Shown one piece after another: positions 11,616 through 23,258 of a stretch of 64,000 nt of DNA (position 1 is the stretch's first letter; every line of letters begins with the position of its first letter). Source of the DNA: Paramacrobiotus metropolitanus (Eukaryota; Tardigrada; Eutardigrada; Parachela; Macrobiotidae); NCBI RefSeq assembly GCF_019649055.1, contig NW_026570335.1, forward strand, positions 248,001 through 312,000. Direction: 5' to 3'. The notes beneath the pieces are model-generated. The model was not told the DNA's origin and did no database searches. It saw only the letters and a list, made by a program, of their open reading frames with translations. Made by a program: the position numbers and the translations under genes.

Positions 11616-11743
11616 CTTCTGGTCCGACGATTGTCGCCCTCGCTGAAGGTGAAATCGTGACCGCGGAAGCGGTAATGGGCGCGTTCGACGCACCGCTGCT
11701 GAGACGCCCAGCGGATTCACGTGCGCAATATACCGCTCAGTAG
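11616..11743 (+). CDS. Exon-like frame with the dispersed peptide ALAE-EIVTAEA
   Basis: The plus-strand frame reads APSGPTIVALAEGEIVTAEA and continues AVMGAFDAPLLRRPADSRAQYTAQ to a stop at 11743. The central peptide recurs at two other places in the window, 42627-42665 on the plus strand and about 43283-43340 on the minus strand, with synonymous and conservative changes. That is good evidence for a once-translated sequence in a multicopy gene or element. Function unknown. Confidence 0.38.
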
Positions 11744-12331
11744 TCTGCCATATATATATATACCAAGGCGATAAAAAGATATAAAAACAGTACACTAAAA
11801 ACAATGTTTTTAACGTTTTTATTCTTCTCAGTTTTTCTTCCGTTTTTTATTGGTATTTTTAAGTAAATAAATGTCCAAAATAAAATGAAATACCGGTATG
11901 AGAAGTTACAAAATATAATAAAAATAATTGGGCAAATCAATATGCCTTTTTTTCGTTAAGAATGAAAAGAATTAAGACAAAATTTTGAAATATCAAGTGC
12001 CCAATCCACTTAACACAGATCGATGATCAGATTCGCGACAGCCTACTTGGCCGCGCGCTGACACCTGCAGGAACGTCTAAACCGGTACGCCAAGCATAGC
12101 TGATATGGAACCACTGCTCTCGTTACCGCTTTACGCCAGCGTCTGGCTCGGGATTGCATCGAGAGCATAAAACAGACAGAAACCAAATGTCACGAGCACC
12201 CACTTGCTCAATGCCCACGCTGCTGGCGGCAGCTGGTAGCGCTTGTTTACGTAAGAATTTAATGGAATTTAATAGCATTGCTTTCTGTAGATAACGTAGT
12301 GCAGCGGCGCGTATGCTCACTGTTCCACATT

Positions 12332-13449
12332 TACAGGGGTGCTACGCCAAGTTCGGGCACTTTTTTCCAAAACCCGCCACAGTTCACCCATCACAAATAA
12401 CTAACTCATAATATTTTAAAGTATTGCCGTATGTGTCTACTATCTTTTAAACTATCTTTCCTTACGCTGAGAGCGTGTTCCGAATTGCAGTGTACCCGAA
12501 ACTAGAGTAGACCAGTTTCAAAATAGTGTTCGACCCATGTGCCGTCGGAGCCTTCCTCCGAATTATAATTCGCTTAAAAATTCCATTGACGTCTTTATCC
12601 AAACTAAGCAAGTCTGACGTGTTCGTCATTTAAGGCTCTTGCTAATTGTATCTCAGATCGTTCAATTACAACCAAACCTACGTGACCTTTGAGATGAAAC
12701 TTTGGGCATTATTAAAGTGGAGAGTGACCCTTTGTACACGCTTGCCCTGCAATCCAGTAAAGTTTTCGACGACTCTTTTTTATAAAATCTCATCTGCAGG
12801 ATACTGTGGGATAGTTTAAACGCTTTAGTCAACCGAATAAGCCAGAGACAAGCTGGTCTAACAAACTCAAACGGCAACCATCACTTTTTTTCCCTGTCGC
12901 TTTGTTAGCTTTTACTCCCAATTGTCCGGCGCTTTCCTCTCCCTACCCACGCAGTAGTTATTCATTTAAACGTTAAAATCGTTTAGTGTGGACCATGTTC
13001 CATCCAGGGAATATATCAGCTCGACGTTAATTATGCCTCTGTGCTAGGCAACCGTATCTTTCGGTAGGTACGTTATAACATACAAGTCTATGGGAGATAC
13101 AAGTTGTTTCGAGGTAATCTCGACCACCGATGACGCAAGATTCTTTTTGTAACCCAAAACAAACACCTCTGGGACCACTTAAAAGTTTTCAAAAAATTCC
13201 ATGCAAAAATATCGTTTGGAGAATTTTTTATAAAGGCTGCTATAACCATCCCTAAAACGCCCACTGCCCCTCCCCCTTATTGAGCGCACAACTCGTTACT
13301 GACAGACGCAACGAATCCGGTATTGGTTTTTTTAAATTTGCCATAAAAAGTTGTACTAGAAAAGTGCAAAATAAGAAACGAAAAGACCAACTGGAATACT
13401 TTATAATTTATTTTACCCAACTGCCCGAACTTGGCGTAGCACCCCTGTA
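12332..13449. mobile_element. Non-autonomous DNA transposon, 26-bp TIRs, TA target site
   Basis: The ends are perfect inverted repeats. The left starts CAGGGGTGCTACGCC at 12334 and runs through GTTCGGGCA to 12359; the right is its exact reverse complement at 13422-13447. Both are flanked by TA, at 12332-12333 and 13448-13449. The interior is about 1.06 kb with no transposase-like frame, so it depends on an enzyme encoded elsewhere. TA duplication suggests Tc1/mariner-type insertion. The CAGGGGTG start also resembles hAT ends, but hAT would leave an 8-bp duplication and the flanks CACATTTA and TAGGAACT do not match. Confidence 0.75.
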
Positions 13450-15469
13450 GGAACTGACTAGTCTAAACCTGATCTTAACAAAGCGAAGCAGAATTAACAT
13501 TTCTAATTTGTAGTATTCAAGCAATATTTTATTCAGTTTTTTCTGTACACATTTTAGGCAATTTTTTTGTTTTTGGGATCATTTTATTTTTTATATTAAT
13601 TTTATTTTCTGTGAACAATTTTTGGAGGCATTTGCTTATGGTGCGAGTACGCACTACACAGGTATAATCGGTGAGTGCCAACTCTGCGGAAGCAGTGCAC
13701 GCTGCTTACGGAACAGTGCAGCACGTGGGCGTGATCCTCGGTAACCGGAATTTTATTCTGCGGTCGAACGTTGGCGCACAAGTGGCACATGGTTAGCGTG
13801 TATGCAGATTCAAAGATAGCACAAGCACGTCTTAGCCGTTGAACTTCGGGATACCGGAAATCGAACTCCTGATGTTGGCTCGAGCAGATCAAACCGGGCA
13901 CATGCTTAATTTAGGGATGCACTCTACATATGCAGGGCATTGCGGATTAACTGCACATCTGCACATCTGCACCCTTTCTCTCCATTACCGTCATAAATCT
14001 TCCCAATGCCCTCTCTCTCAATCCCTTAGGATTGGCCCAGATTGCTATAATGGTGACCGACTACCAGCGCGGGCGATATCCTCCCGGGGAAAAAGTGAGG
14101 AACTTATAGGATCGTGTGCGACTTTCTCTTTGTTGCGTGCCAGGGATTGCAGGAGCGAGACTCTCTGCCACACATCACGATTCTTGTCGATCTGACCAGA
14201 ACAAGACAGTGGGTCATCGTTTGAGAAACTTGATAAAACTAATCAAAATTTAAACGACATAATTATACAAAAATGAATGGGCTTCCTTTCGGTATACGAA
14301 CAGAAAGCCCTAAAACTGTAAAGACGTTTAATATTATACAGTACAGATACATAAACGTATATTTACTGTGGAAAAAATCGAATAAAAATTAAATAATATA
14401 TCGTTGTAACACCAAATGGTTAAAATGCAAGCAGGAAGGAGTATACGCAAGAACAGTAAACTAGAGATCATTACATGATTTTCTAAGGCGAAAAAAAACA
14501 GATGAAAATTGATCACAATAATGTGCTTACCTGAATCACACAAAACTGAAAAATCAAAAAGATATTTTGTTGTAAAAGCGTTTGATAAACATACATATAA
14601 GGTAATTCTTGGCAGTCTGGTGCCGGAACATCCGATCTTCGCCGTTGATAATCGCAAGTAAAAACTTCTGTACAGTCTTGATTTTTCCAAAGCTTCATTC
14701 CGTTTAGGCGCAACTAATAATTACCAAAATCCGCTGATACAAAAAAGAAACGTGATTCGTTTAAGTGTGTTAATGCCAACACTATAAATCCAGCACAGGT
14801 CGGCACTTTGCCATGAATTCATAAAACTTGCCACTGGTAAAAGCCCTCGCAGTACGATTCACCCATCCCTAACTGCATATCATTACATTCGCGCTGTTAA
14901 TCGGCCTGGTATTGCTAATGTTAAGCTAGCTGCAGATCTCCCTTCAATCCAGTCACAACTGAAGCCATAAATCAAAAACAAACTCGTTAACTGGCTGTGT
15001 ACGTATGTACTGTAACTGTGGTATGTATATCGGGAGCCGCTTCACAAACAAATCGAATGGCATTAGCAAACGTGCGAATTGTTTTTCAGACTGGGAATGT
15101 ACCTTAATAATTCACCTAAAATCATATCGGTGCTTAGTGTTGACATTAGTGCTGCTTCGCTTTCCCATGCCGGCAGCATACATAGCCAGCAATGGAAAAT
15201 CGCCGCTACTCCAACGAAAACGACCAAAAAATTTTTTATCAGTACAGTTTCGGTAGTTTCACTTTATACCGTACATATCTGTACATTAAGCGCATTTGTT
15301 TGCGACAAAATATTGTCATACAGGTTCACATCTTTCCACGGGAACTTGTGATCATGGGTGTCTCTGCCATGTTTTGCGGTGATTTTAAAACTTGGAGAGG
15401 GGAGCACACGATCATTTTCAAAATTTGCTGTCTCTGTCAACTTTGCGGTAGTGTGTAATGCTGCCCTAA
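13450..15469. other. Non-coding region, nothing firmly identified
   Basis: The longest frames (13839-14195 plus, 14334-14690 minus) are low-complexity or lack protein-like composition. A B-box-like AGTTCGATTTCC occurs on the minus strand near 13860, but the rest of a tRNA cannot be folded. Otherwise this is AT-rich spacer. Confidence 0.3.
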
Positions 15470-15685
15470 TATGGTGCACTTGCTATAAAAAATTCAAGTT
15501 TTCGGGCAGCTAGTCTAAATAGATCAGACAACGATGTTTTCACGGGTAGATGGAAAGAATTGAGTGCCTTGACGGATGTCCCAAATGACGGTCGCCGGAT
15601 TTTAATAGAATCTTTAAAACAGACACATCGTAGTACGGTGGCTATTTTCCGCGCTCCAGATGTGTGTTCATACAGCCCAAGTTGA
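15470..15685 (+). CDS. Exon-like frame with a diverged paralogue at 40.3 kb
   Basis: After a TAA at 15467 the frame stays open for 71 codons, including NSSFRAASLNRSDNDVFTG, RWKELSALTDVPNDGRR and QTHRSTVAIFRAPDVCSYSP, and stops at 15685. The last part matches, with the same frame and conserved residues (H/Y-R-STV-I--AP--C), a segment at about 40325-40380. Downstream of both, ATTTTTAC(A/G)TCGTCT and TGGGAATCCA are also shared at similar spacing. Two diverged copies of a coding region with flanking intron are the simplest reading. The product is unknown. Confidence 0.38.
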   Translation, partial: YGALAIKNSSFRAASLNRSDNDVFTGRWKELSALTDVPNDGRRILIESLKQTHRSTVAIFRAPDVCSYSPS

Positions 15686-16134
15686 AACAATCTTGACAAG
15701 TAAAATAAGAAAGCAGATTTTTACATCGTCTTATATTTTTTCACCTTTGTAGTGTAGATTTGTACTGGGAATCCAACAGCATCAAAACCAGCATCGTTTA
15801 ATGTGTCAGTAGGACGCCGTGCCCTTATTAAGGAGTAGTGGTTATCTTTCGAGTGCTTAGAAACGCCCCTCTAAAAATTTCACCAGCCATAATTGTTGAA
15901 TAAGGTTTCCTGGGAACTGTCGATTGATCCAAAAGGTGTCCTTTACAATAATTTTGCGCGATCGGTGTTTAAAATCTGGGGTGGCCTCGAAACATGGGCG
16001 CTCCCATAAACTGAAATTGCTTGAAGTAGATAAAAACAGTAGAGGAGTGGCTTACATGTATGTGCTTTCTTGGCAGCAGATTTTAAAATAATAGCTCTTA
16101 CACGCTGTAATAAACGGTATTAAGAACGTGATTT

Positions 16135-16540
16135 ACTTATTCGGGCAATTAAACGTTTAAATATTTTTACTTCTACAGTATAATCAAATTAATTTAATTT
16201 TTTTTGGGATTATGGACAAACTCATTATCAGCTTGCACTGTAATGAAGAAATGCTCTCCCACAGAAGCTATGTCATGTATTCATAAAAATACAACTTTAC
16301 TTCATCATCGCCGGCAGTCAACTGATGGTCAAATAGTGACCTGCGTACGTACATCTAGGTTGGCAACCATACCGTTGCCAACCGCAAGGTTACAGTACAT
16401 CACACTTATTTGGGCAATTCAACGTTTAAATATTTTTACTTCTACAGTATAATCAAACTAATTTAATTTTTTTTTTGGGATTGTGGACAAACTCATTATC
16501 AGCTTGCACTGTAATGAAGAAATGCTCTCCCACAGAAGCT
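16135..16540. repeat. Direct duplication of about 135 bp, 269-bp period
   Basis: The segment 16135-16269 (ACTTATTCGGGCAATT to CCCACAGAAGCT) is repeated at 16404-16540 with a few substitutions and a slightly longer T run. The 134 bases between the copies are not repeated. High similarity indicates a recent local duplication. No coding content is apparent. Confidence 0.85.
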
Positions 16541-16797
16541 CAGTAGAACAAATACTTCGGATGGAACCTGTCGTTTCTTTCTCATATATGTATTTCGGGA
16601 AACCTAGTGTCCTACCGCACAGCTGCCGCTCATACGATGCAGGCTGCATCGTGCAGCACGAGGGCGGTGAGCGGTGAGCCTGGTACGTAGCATCAAATGT
16701 CGTTCCTGCTACGACAATGCATCGGGACAATGATACAATCCATTACAGAGTATGAGTGTGGCATGTGTTTAGGAGGAAGAAGATGCCGAAGCAACAG

Positions 16798-16825
16798 AAC
16801 GCAGTGTACCATTGTACACTGCGTT
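16798..16825. repeat. Perfect 12-bp hairpin
   Basis: AACGCAGTGTAC and GTACACTGCGTT are exact inverted repeats around a four-base loop (CATT). No T run follows and there is no adjacent gene to terminate, so this is recorded as structure only. Confidence 0.7.
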
Positions 16826-17170
16826 TGCCGAATAGCGCAATACTTATAGGAGACTGTCAATGCAGTGCAGATTAGATTATGAACTATGTGGAGAATTCAG
16901 CAATAAGTAGCTCATACCAGGGTCACCATATTGTCTGCCCTGTGCAAATGATTTTACTATATGCATTAACATTTTCCATCAGCAAAAGTTGGATGAGCGA
17001 GCATGATCCCCTTTTTCTAGTCCTTGTAGAAAAATTACGATTGTCGCATTGTATGCACCATGTAAGCGTTACGCGATTACGATTACGTTAAAATTACGAT
17101 TGTCGCATTGTGTGCTGTCAGTAGGCGTTACTCGTGCGTTTTTTCTTCCGTATCCCGTTACTCACTATAA

Positions 17171-17195
17171 ACTCTTCGAAGTATACTCGAAGAGT
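17171..17195. repeat. 9-bp inverted repeat
   Basis: ACTCTTCGA and TCGAAGAGT flank a seven-base loop. Just upstream, at about 17031-17125, the phrase AATTACGATTGTCGCATTGT is present twice, so this short interval is locally rearranged. No function is assigned. Confidence 0.6.
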
Positions 17196-17320
17196 ACCTT
17201 TAAGGACTGAAAACAGCACCGTACTGTGACGTAACTGGGTAGCTAGGTATCTGAAAAAATACCTTCCCCGACTCCTATTTTCCTGGGACAAATTGACGCT
17301 TTCATCGATTATGTAGTAAC

Positions 17321-17530
17321 TTACATGATGATGGAACTTCCGTAAATTCCATCGGCTACACCTCCGAATGCGCTTCCCACAGAATGCTGAATCTTCTCTG
17401 ATAATACTGCATATCTGAATATTTTTTCTCTATCGTTTTCCAGTGAAAGTAATGTTGATTGCTTGTTCCTGTAATTCATCAAATGACTCTGATCGCAGCA
17501 ACCAGTGGCTGGCACTCCGCTGGTTGGCAA
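17321..17530 (-). CDS. Possible minus-strand exon, unrecognised
   Basis: The frame includes NDREKIFRYAVLSEKIQHSV and SAFGGVADGIYGSSIIM before a stop at 17321. It lies on the same strand as, and 85 bases downstream of, the exon-like frame at 17615-18016, so the two may belong to one gene. No domain is recognised and the splice sites are not decisive. Confidence 0.25.
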   Translation of the reverse strand: MPTSGVPATGCCDQSHLMNYRNKQSTLLSLENDREKIFRYAVLSEKIQHSVGSAFGGVADGIYGSSIIM

Positions 17531-17614
17531 TACGCACCGGTGACCTTTTCCAGAAGCACTGCCTAGTAATTCATATGAGCATAATCTCCCGCCACGGTGT
17601 GATTGTGGCCGAGG

Positions 17615-18016
17615 TCATCGGTTGATGAGTTTCAACGCGGGGACAATCGATTGAATTGGACGTCCGCTGTTTACGTCAAGCAACCCGGTTACTTCGCAGT
17701 GGCGGTTCTCCGCGACAACGTGGACGATACCGGTGTGTGTCTCAAGCCGTAACACCACTTGACATCCGACCGGGATGCATCGACTAATAATATTCAATCT
17801 CCACGTTTCCCGGCTGCCGTTCTGGTGATTTGATCGATGCGGCCTTTTCTTGTGCGGCAGTGCCGTTAACTCCGGCATATGCAGGGCTCTCTTGTTTAAT
17901 GCAGTTGCGTAATAAAAATTCGGGGGGAAGTTGGAACTAACAAATGCGGTCATACTGGTAATTTCTTTCCTTCTACACTTGACATTTCCGACTCCACTCA
18001 TTCTCTGACTCTGCAT
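17615..18016 (-). CDS. Exon-like frame, possible beta-sandwich domain
   Basis: This is a 133-codon frame. The C-terminal half reads like protein: SRCIPVGCQVVLRLETHTGIV, then a cysteine, LLDVNSGRPIQSIVPALKL, and a stop. The E-THTGIV and alternating hydrophobic pattern loosely resembles the cadherin-like exons elsewhere in the window. The N-terminal half is basic and less convincing and could be intron. The name is inference only. Confidence 0.32.
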   Translation of the reverse strand: MQSQRMSGVGNVKCRRKEITSMTAFVSSNFPPNFYYATALNKRALHMPELTALPHKKRPHRSNHQNGSRETWRLNIISRCIPVGCQVVLRLETHTGIVHVVAENRHCEVTGLLDVNSGRPIQSIVPALKLINR

Positions 18017-18169
18017 CGGTGTCTAGTTCTACTGTTTTTGCTACAATTTAGTAACTGTCAAAAATCGGGATTTTACTAACTTCCGCACAACAAGCAGTTA
18101 AAAGTAAAACAAATTTGTTTTTAAGGGATGAAAATGGGTGCGACTTACAATAAAAAAAATCTAATACAC

Positions 18170-18315
18170 AGTCACGAAAATGTCATGATTTTATATAGGC
18201 CTTATAGTGGTAATCGGTCGGAGAAGGCACCTTCACAAGTACCACTGCACTACGAAATCTCCGCTCCTGTCACTCGAATAACAAAGTAATGCTTCAGCAT
18301 TTTGCCAAATTAGGC
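18170..18315 (+). mobile_element. Fragment of the DIRS/Ngaro-like element
   Basis: ACCACTGCACTACGAAATCTC at about 18240, together with the bases before it (CTTATAGTGG) and after it (AAGTAATGCTTCAGCATT), matches the gag start region of the DIRS-like element at about 57030-57140. Translated, both read PLHY(K/E)ISA followed by (T/I)RIT. Only this short 5' piece is present, and it ends in a stop. Confidence 0.5.
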
Positions 18316-18608
18316 CATTTTATTAAAAAACTTGTTTCAAATAACCCTGAACAGGATAACACAGGGCTCTAGAGCAGACACTGGCATTTCGCACTGGTTT
18401 TGCGCTTACCGACATGGTTATTGAATTGAATCTCACTACTTCACAACACATTTAAAGACTGGCTCTCTTAATTCTTCGGGTGTATATATGTGTACGCAGT
18501 TGAGTTATATGCACAAACTTATGATGAAAACCTTGCTGGAATTTTTTGGGAAAATCAAGTGCAAATTCCGTTTGGAAATCACGAGTGAAGAAAGTGCTAG
18601 GTCACTGG

Positions 18609-21104
18609 TGTCAGATATGACACAGAAGCGGATGGAAAATGGGGCAAATATCGCCTTTATTGGCACAATAAAGCAACAACAACAACACAAAAACCAACAG
18701 AAAACCCAATGTGGGAAAAGCTGGAAAAAGTGCCTGCAGTGCGCTGGTGAGGAATCGTGATAATGATTCCGCGTGCTGCGGGTATGCAACAGCTGATGCG
18801 GCAAAGCATGGAATCGCCCGTAGGCGCAGGTCTCCACCCCCAAGAGTGCAGGGAAATGCGCTGATTGGTCAGCGTAGACAAAGTATACGCTGAGTAAGCA
18901 GCGTAATAGCGCGGCACGAATGGAGTAGCCATGTGCGGGCGGGCGACAGAGCAAAGCCACGAGAGGTGTCTACCGCCTCGAGTGAGCGGTCTCTGACATG
19001 CCTCTGGGCGGGAGTGGGAGCTCCTGCGAGCACCTTCCGACTCTGCCCCTGGCCAACCCGGTAGGGTGCCAGGGTCCGATACCCGGTAGGGCCGGATGCC
19101 ACTTTGTCTCGCTTCCTCCAGACCCGCGGTGCAGTGCACCGAACGGCCGAAATCTGGAGTGCACTCTGGTTGCAGGGGGTTCCAGTGGGTTTTGAAGGCT
19201 TGGTTGGTCGAACAAGTAAAAAAATAAAGTTTATAAGGCTCGTAGGTTAAACATCGAAATAAAAAGATCACAATTCCGGTAAGAATTAAAGAAAGTAAGA
19301 TCATAGTTAGAGATCCCAAAGCCAATTCCTTTGGTTAAATGGCTAAATAAAAACATCATCTTTGGTTATTAAAGTCTAGAAAAACCAGATTTGGTTAAAA
19401 AAACTAGACGAAACAAAAGGCTTATTCCGACTAGGTATACCACAGGGCCGCTTTTGTCCACAGGGGTCCTAGTCAACGGTCCGCTTTATCCGGTAGGATA
19501 TGTCTGGTCCTGTGAATCCGGGGCGACGGTTCCCAGAGATGTCCACAGGGGTCCAGTAAAGTAAATCCAGCGGAGTTGTATGAGGAAGGCACGGTTGCAT
19601 GCGCAAGGACAAGTTGTCCCCTTCCTGATTATGGTGTACCAAGCCCGGTTGGGCGGTCCATGCAGGGCCAGAGTGATGTCTCTGGACAGGAGAGGTGCTC
19701 CTTTGACCGAAATAGTATGCTTGGACCAATTCCGTTTGGATGGCCCATAAGGGTCTCTAACTTGGACCGGTTTTGGCCTTGCATGCCAGTTTGGTCATGC
19801 GCCTAGGTCCAAAAATGTTCTAAGTCCAGGAGGGCCATAGTGGAAAAATTTCTAAGTCCGAGGACCAAGTGGTATAATGGACCAAACCCGTTGGGGCGGT
19901 CCAAACTCGGTCTCTGACATGCTCTGGACCGGGATACAGGGTTCCGGAATGGTATGGCCTTGCTTCCGGCCTTTGGAGGGGTGTGGGTCCTGTGTAACCG
20001 GTTTTGGCTCTCCGATTCGGACTTAGTCGTTTTTTGATGAGCCACGTCATTGGACGGGCCAAAAGACTTAGTCGATTTTCCAGTGGCCACGTCGTTGGAC
20101 AGGCCAAAAGACTTAGAAAATTTTCGGTGGGCCACGTCGTTGGACGGGCCAAAAGACTTAGTCGATTTTTCGACTGTCCGCGGTTTATGGCGGGCCAAAT
20201 GGACTTAGTCGTTTTTTCGACGGTCCAAGGTGTATGGCGGGCCAAAAGGACTTAGTCGTTTTTTCGACGGTCCAAGGTGTATGGCGGGCCAAAGTTGGTC
20301 CGTCTCACTGGTCGTAGACCATGAGTTGGCTACCATGTCCGATGAGTCAGGTAGGTTTCCCTGAGACCGTGGCCATAACAAAATTAGGTGGCGTCTGACG
20401 AAAACATCAGGTTGGCCGGGCCAAACTCCAAAAAAATTTAAGTTGTGGGCGCCGGTAGGCGTTTTCCACAAAGGAGTCGGTCTGCTGACTAGAAGCATCC
20501 TCGTTTGGCCTCGGGGCGGTGCATCTTTTAGATGGGCCTCTGGGCGGTCCGTGGTGAGGATGTTGGACATGGCATGCAAAATGGGTATACCACAACTTCT
20601 ATGTGGCTCCCGAACTCACTTGTCCCAGTCGCCTGGTGTGGCGACTAGACTCGTGAGCCAACTATGGTCGGTTAGACGCATAGTGGGCCTGGTCCAATTT
20701 CTATGGGCCAGGACTTGGCCTTGGCTTGTCGCAACTTGTATGCGGGCCAGGCTGATCCACGGCCTGTCGCAACTTATTTGCGGGCCGTCGCCACCTTCTG
20801 GGCGCTGGATCCTTTCCATGCCGGTGAACTTATGCGTTGTGCCAAGTTCGGTCCGGTGGACTCCGTCGGATGGTCTGGGATGGCCGAGCCAAATTCATGG
20901 TCCCAGCCGCTAAGCCAGAGCCTATCCGGGGAATCCGGTTAAGATCCAGGGATTTAGGTCCGGTGAGGTAGACGGTACATGGCCGTAAGCCACGTTTGTT
21001 GGGCGAGGGTAACAACCGTTAGATTGCACCCATCATGGTGTTCAAGTCCGGTCCAGCTGATGTTGGTCCCTGTTTAGGGCCAACATGCAGGAATGGCCGT
21101 TGGC
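18609..21104 (-). other. Left 3' non-coding region of the palindromic element
   Basis: Between the ORF2 stop and the left terminus there is no convincing gene. Contents are the 46-bp tandem array at 20020-20293, two copies of GTCCACAGGGGTCC about 90 bases apart (near 19457 and 19544), a (CAA)n-like stretch at about 18675, and TTTATTGGCACAATAAAG close to the end. On the minus strand this last gives AATAAAGG about 45 bases before the terminus, suggesting transcripts of ORF1/ORF2 end here. Frames of 60-220 codons in this interval are not kept open in the other arm and are judged shadows. Confidence 0.6.
20020..20293. repeat. 46-bp tandem repeat, six units (left arm)
   Basis: Units start GACTTAGTCG, continue TTTTTTCGAC or similar, and end TGGCGGGCCAAAA or TTGGACGGGCCAAAA. 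Two subtypes exist: three units contain GCCACGTCGTTGGACGGGCC and three contain GGTCCAAGGTGTATGGCGGG or a variant. The right arm has only about four units, so copy number changed after the copies separated. Confidence 0.85.
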
Positions 21105-23068
21105 CTATCCCTGCCCTCCTTGTCCCGCTTGGTCGCCATCGCCCAACCCGGGGTTGAGTGGGTCGATGACGCTTTCCTCCATGTCCGCCAAATCCTGTTC
21201 GGTCTGGTTTGCTTGTTGTTGGCTGGAGGTGCTGGTCGGCTGAGCTTCTTGGCCAGGTTGTGTGGCCTGGGTTTGGACGTGTGCGGACGATCCTGTTGAG
21301 GATCGTTGGGTACGGAACTTCGTTGGAAGTTTCCTGGTCGCCGTTCGGTTAACGAACGCTTCCGCACCGTCATCGAAGTCCGATGGCTGTTTATAGCGGT
21401 AATCTTTAGAGCGGTTCCTGTAAATGTTCAGGGCGCTTTGAATTTTGACTCCCGCTTCAATCTCGTGGATCTGGTTTCCCAGGAGAGCCACTTGGGTCAA
21501 CAGCCGAGGGACGATTTTCCCTTGCCGGTAGGCAACTTCCAGTTCCCAATGGCAGTGTAGATGACCAAGTCTGGAGGCAAAGATGCGTATCATCGTGCCG
21601 TTATAGGAGTATTTTTGCGTTTCTGGGTCATCCTTGTGATCCGCTGGCTTGCATGGGATTTCTATGGCCGCTCTGCAAGCTGCAATGATGAAACTGGCGT
21701 TCGCGTCCGGTAGGACAAACTGGGCCAGATATCTGACAACATCCAGTTGGTCGTCTTTGATGTGCAGTTGGCACAAGTCGTTCCAGTCCGGTCTGGTAAT
21801 GGGCTGTCCAAGTAAATTCACGTCCGTGATGCTCGATAGAGCATTGTCACGGACCATTGGGTAGCCCTCGCGGTTTTGTATGTGCTCGGCCATGCTGAAA
21901 TCACGAGGCCAATCTTTCCGCTGCATCTCCATTTCAAGTCCGGACCGGGTGACGAAGGTTTGTAAATTCTGGACCATGGCGTCAACTTGGGCCCATCGAT
22001 CCCTAGGGTATGGAATGGCCCTCATAATGTAATCCGTCACCTCCCGGTGGGGAAGTGGTCGGATGTTAATGCCTTGGTCCTCAGCATACTTATATGGATT
22101 GAAGTCCGTCGCGCTAACGCTTGTGCTTTGTCGGGCCGGTGGGTCCGACGACGGCGGTGCGGGCTCCGTTTCCATCGGTATCTGAATGCTGATGTTGTGG
22201 GCCACCGAGCTGACGCTTCGTTCTGGTCGCTTGGTGGAATGTGCGACAACCAGGCTGGACTCGGTCTCGTTACGCTTCCCGGGTGATGTGCGCTGTTGGC
22301 GCTCGGTCTGGCTACGACTTTGACGTCCACTTTGGTCCTGGTTGCGGCTCTGGATCTGATGACGTAAGTCATCTGGGTTCCGCGGTAGCGGTGCCAATGG
22401 TGTGCGCTGTTCAGTGCGCGCTGGCTGGTATTGGCCTTTTAAGGCATCCAGCAATCCACCTTCCATCAGCTGCCAGGCCACCTGGTCAACCATAGCCTTG
22501 TTGATATTTTCCAGGATCGTTTTCTCGAACCCCTGGTTGTATTCCATGGGCATGGGCAACTCGTGTCCATAGGATCGAGAGCCTGATGATGGCCGCTGAT
22601 GGTCGTAATTTCTCGGGTCGGCCGTTGGGCCACGCCCTGAGGACTGGTCGGATCCTGAGTTACGGGATCGACGTTCCCGGTCCCTCTCGTCCTTCCGTTC
22701 TCGAGCCGATTGGCTGAGTGGGGAATGGGAGTTCCGGTACTGCACCAGCCAGGTTGTCGGGCGCCACTACGTTGCATGTAGAGATCGTAGATCTCTATCT
22801 GTTCATGATCCCTCAATAGGGGAATCAGGTGGCTTCCGTCGCGGCTGGTCATGTGAATATAAGCGTCGAAGTTGCCTCTCACCACTTCCAGGTAGAAGCA
22901 GTAGGCTCGTTCGCTCTCGTCGCGGAAGCCTGGACGCAGATGGTATGCGCAGGGGAACAACTCCCGTGAGGAATTGTCCCGGCGGTGTGGATGTGTCATG
23001 CTATCGCCGCTGTTGCGTCTGCAGTCCGAGCATCGCGGTTCGTACTTCTGCTGCGGTGTAAGTCCCAT
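21105..23068 (-). pseudogene. ORF2 of the palindromic element, left copy (frameshifted)
   Basis: This is a reading frame of about 654 codons with no recognised homologue, starting MGLTPQQKYEPRC. Residues 15-48 contain C-x2-C and, about 29 residues on, C-x2-H, a plausible C2CH zinc site. A charged, disordered stretch follows (roughly 120-300, rich in R/D/E/S/Q), then a compact middle with PRDRWAQVDAMVQNLQTF and DVNLLGQPITRPDWNDLCQL, and a Gln/Gly-rich tail ending GDGDQAGQGGQG. A one-base loss near 22725 puts residues 1-115 and the remainder in different frames; the right copy is uninterrupted at that point. It lies 190 bases downstream of ORF1 on the same strand. Conservation of the encoded residues between arms shows the frame was real. 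The role is unknown; the zinc site and disorder suggest nucleic-acid or structural binding. Confidence 0.7.
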
Positions 23069-23258
23069 TCTCTGTGGTAACAGAAATGAAACTTGCAGAA
23101 TGAGGTTAAGTCCGCTTTCTATGACGGGTCCCTATGATAATTACGCCCTATGTTTTACGTCCCTATGATTTTACATGTGATTTGTTAACTAGGCTTTTCT
23201 TGCCCGGTGAATTATATCGGGATCACTCCCTAGACCCTATGCGAATTCTACGCCTAGG

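Noticed and set aside
13840-13905. Second tRNA or SINE on the minus strand (B-box-like AGTTCGATTTCC)
   Set aside because: No A box at the right distance and no foldable arms.
18657-19325. 222-codon frame in the left non-coding tail
   Set aside because: The right arm breaks it at several places, and the composition shifts with the frame. It is not conserved as protein.
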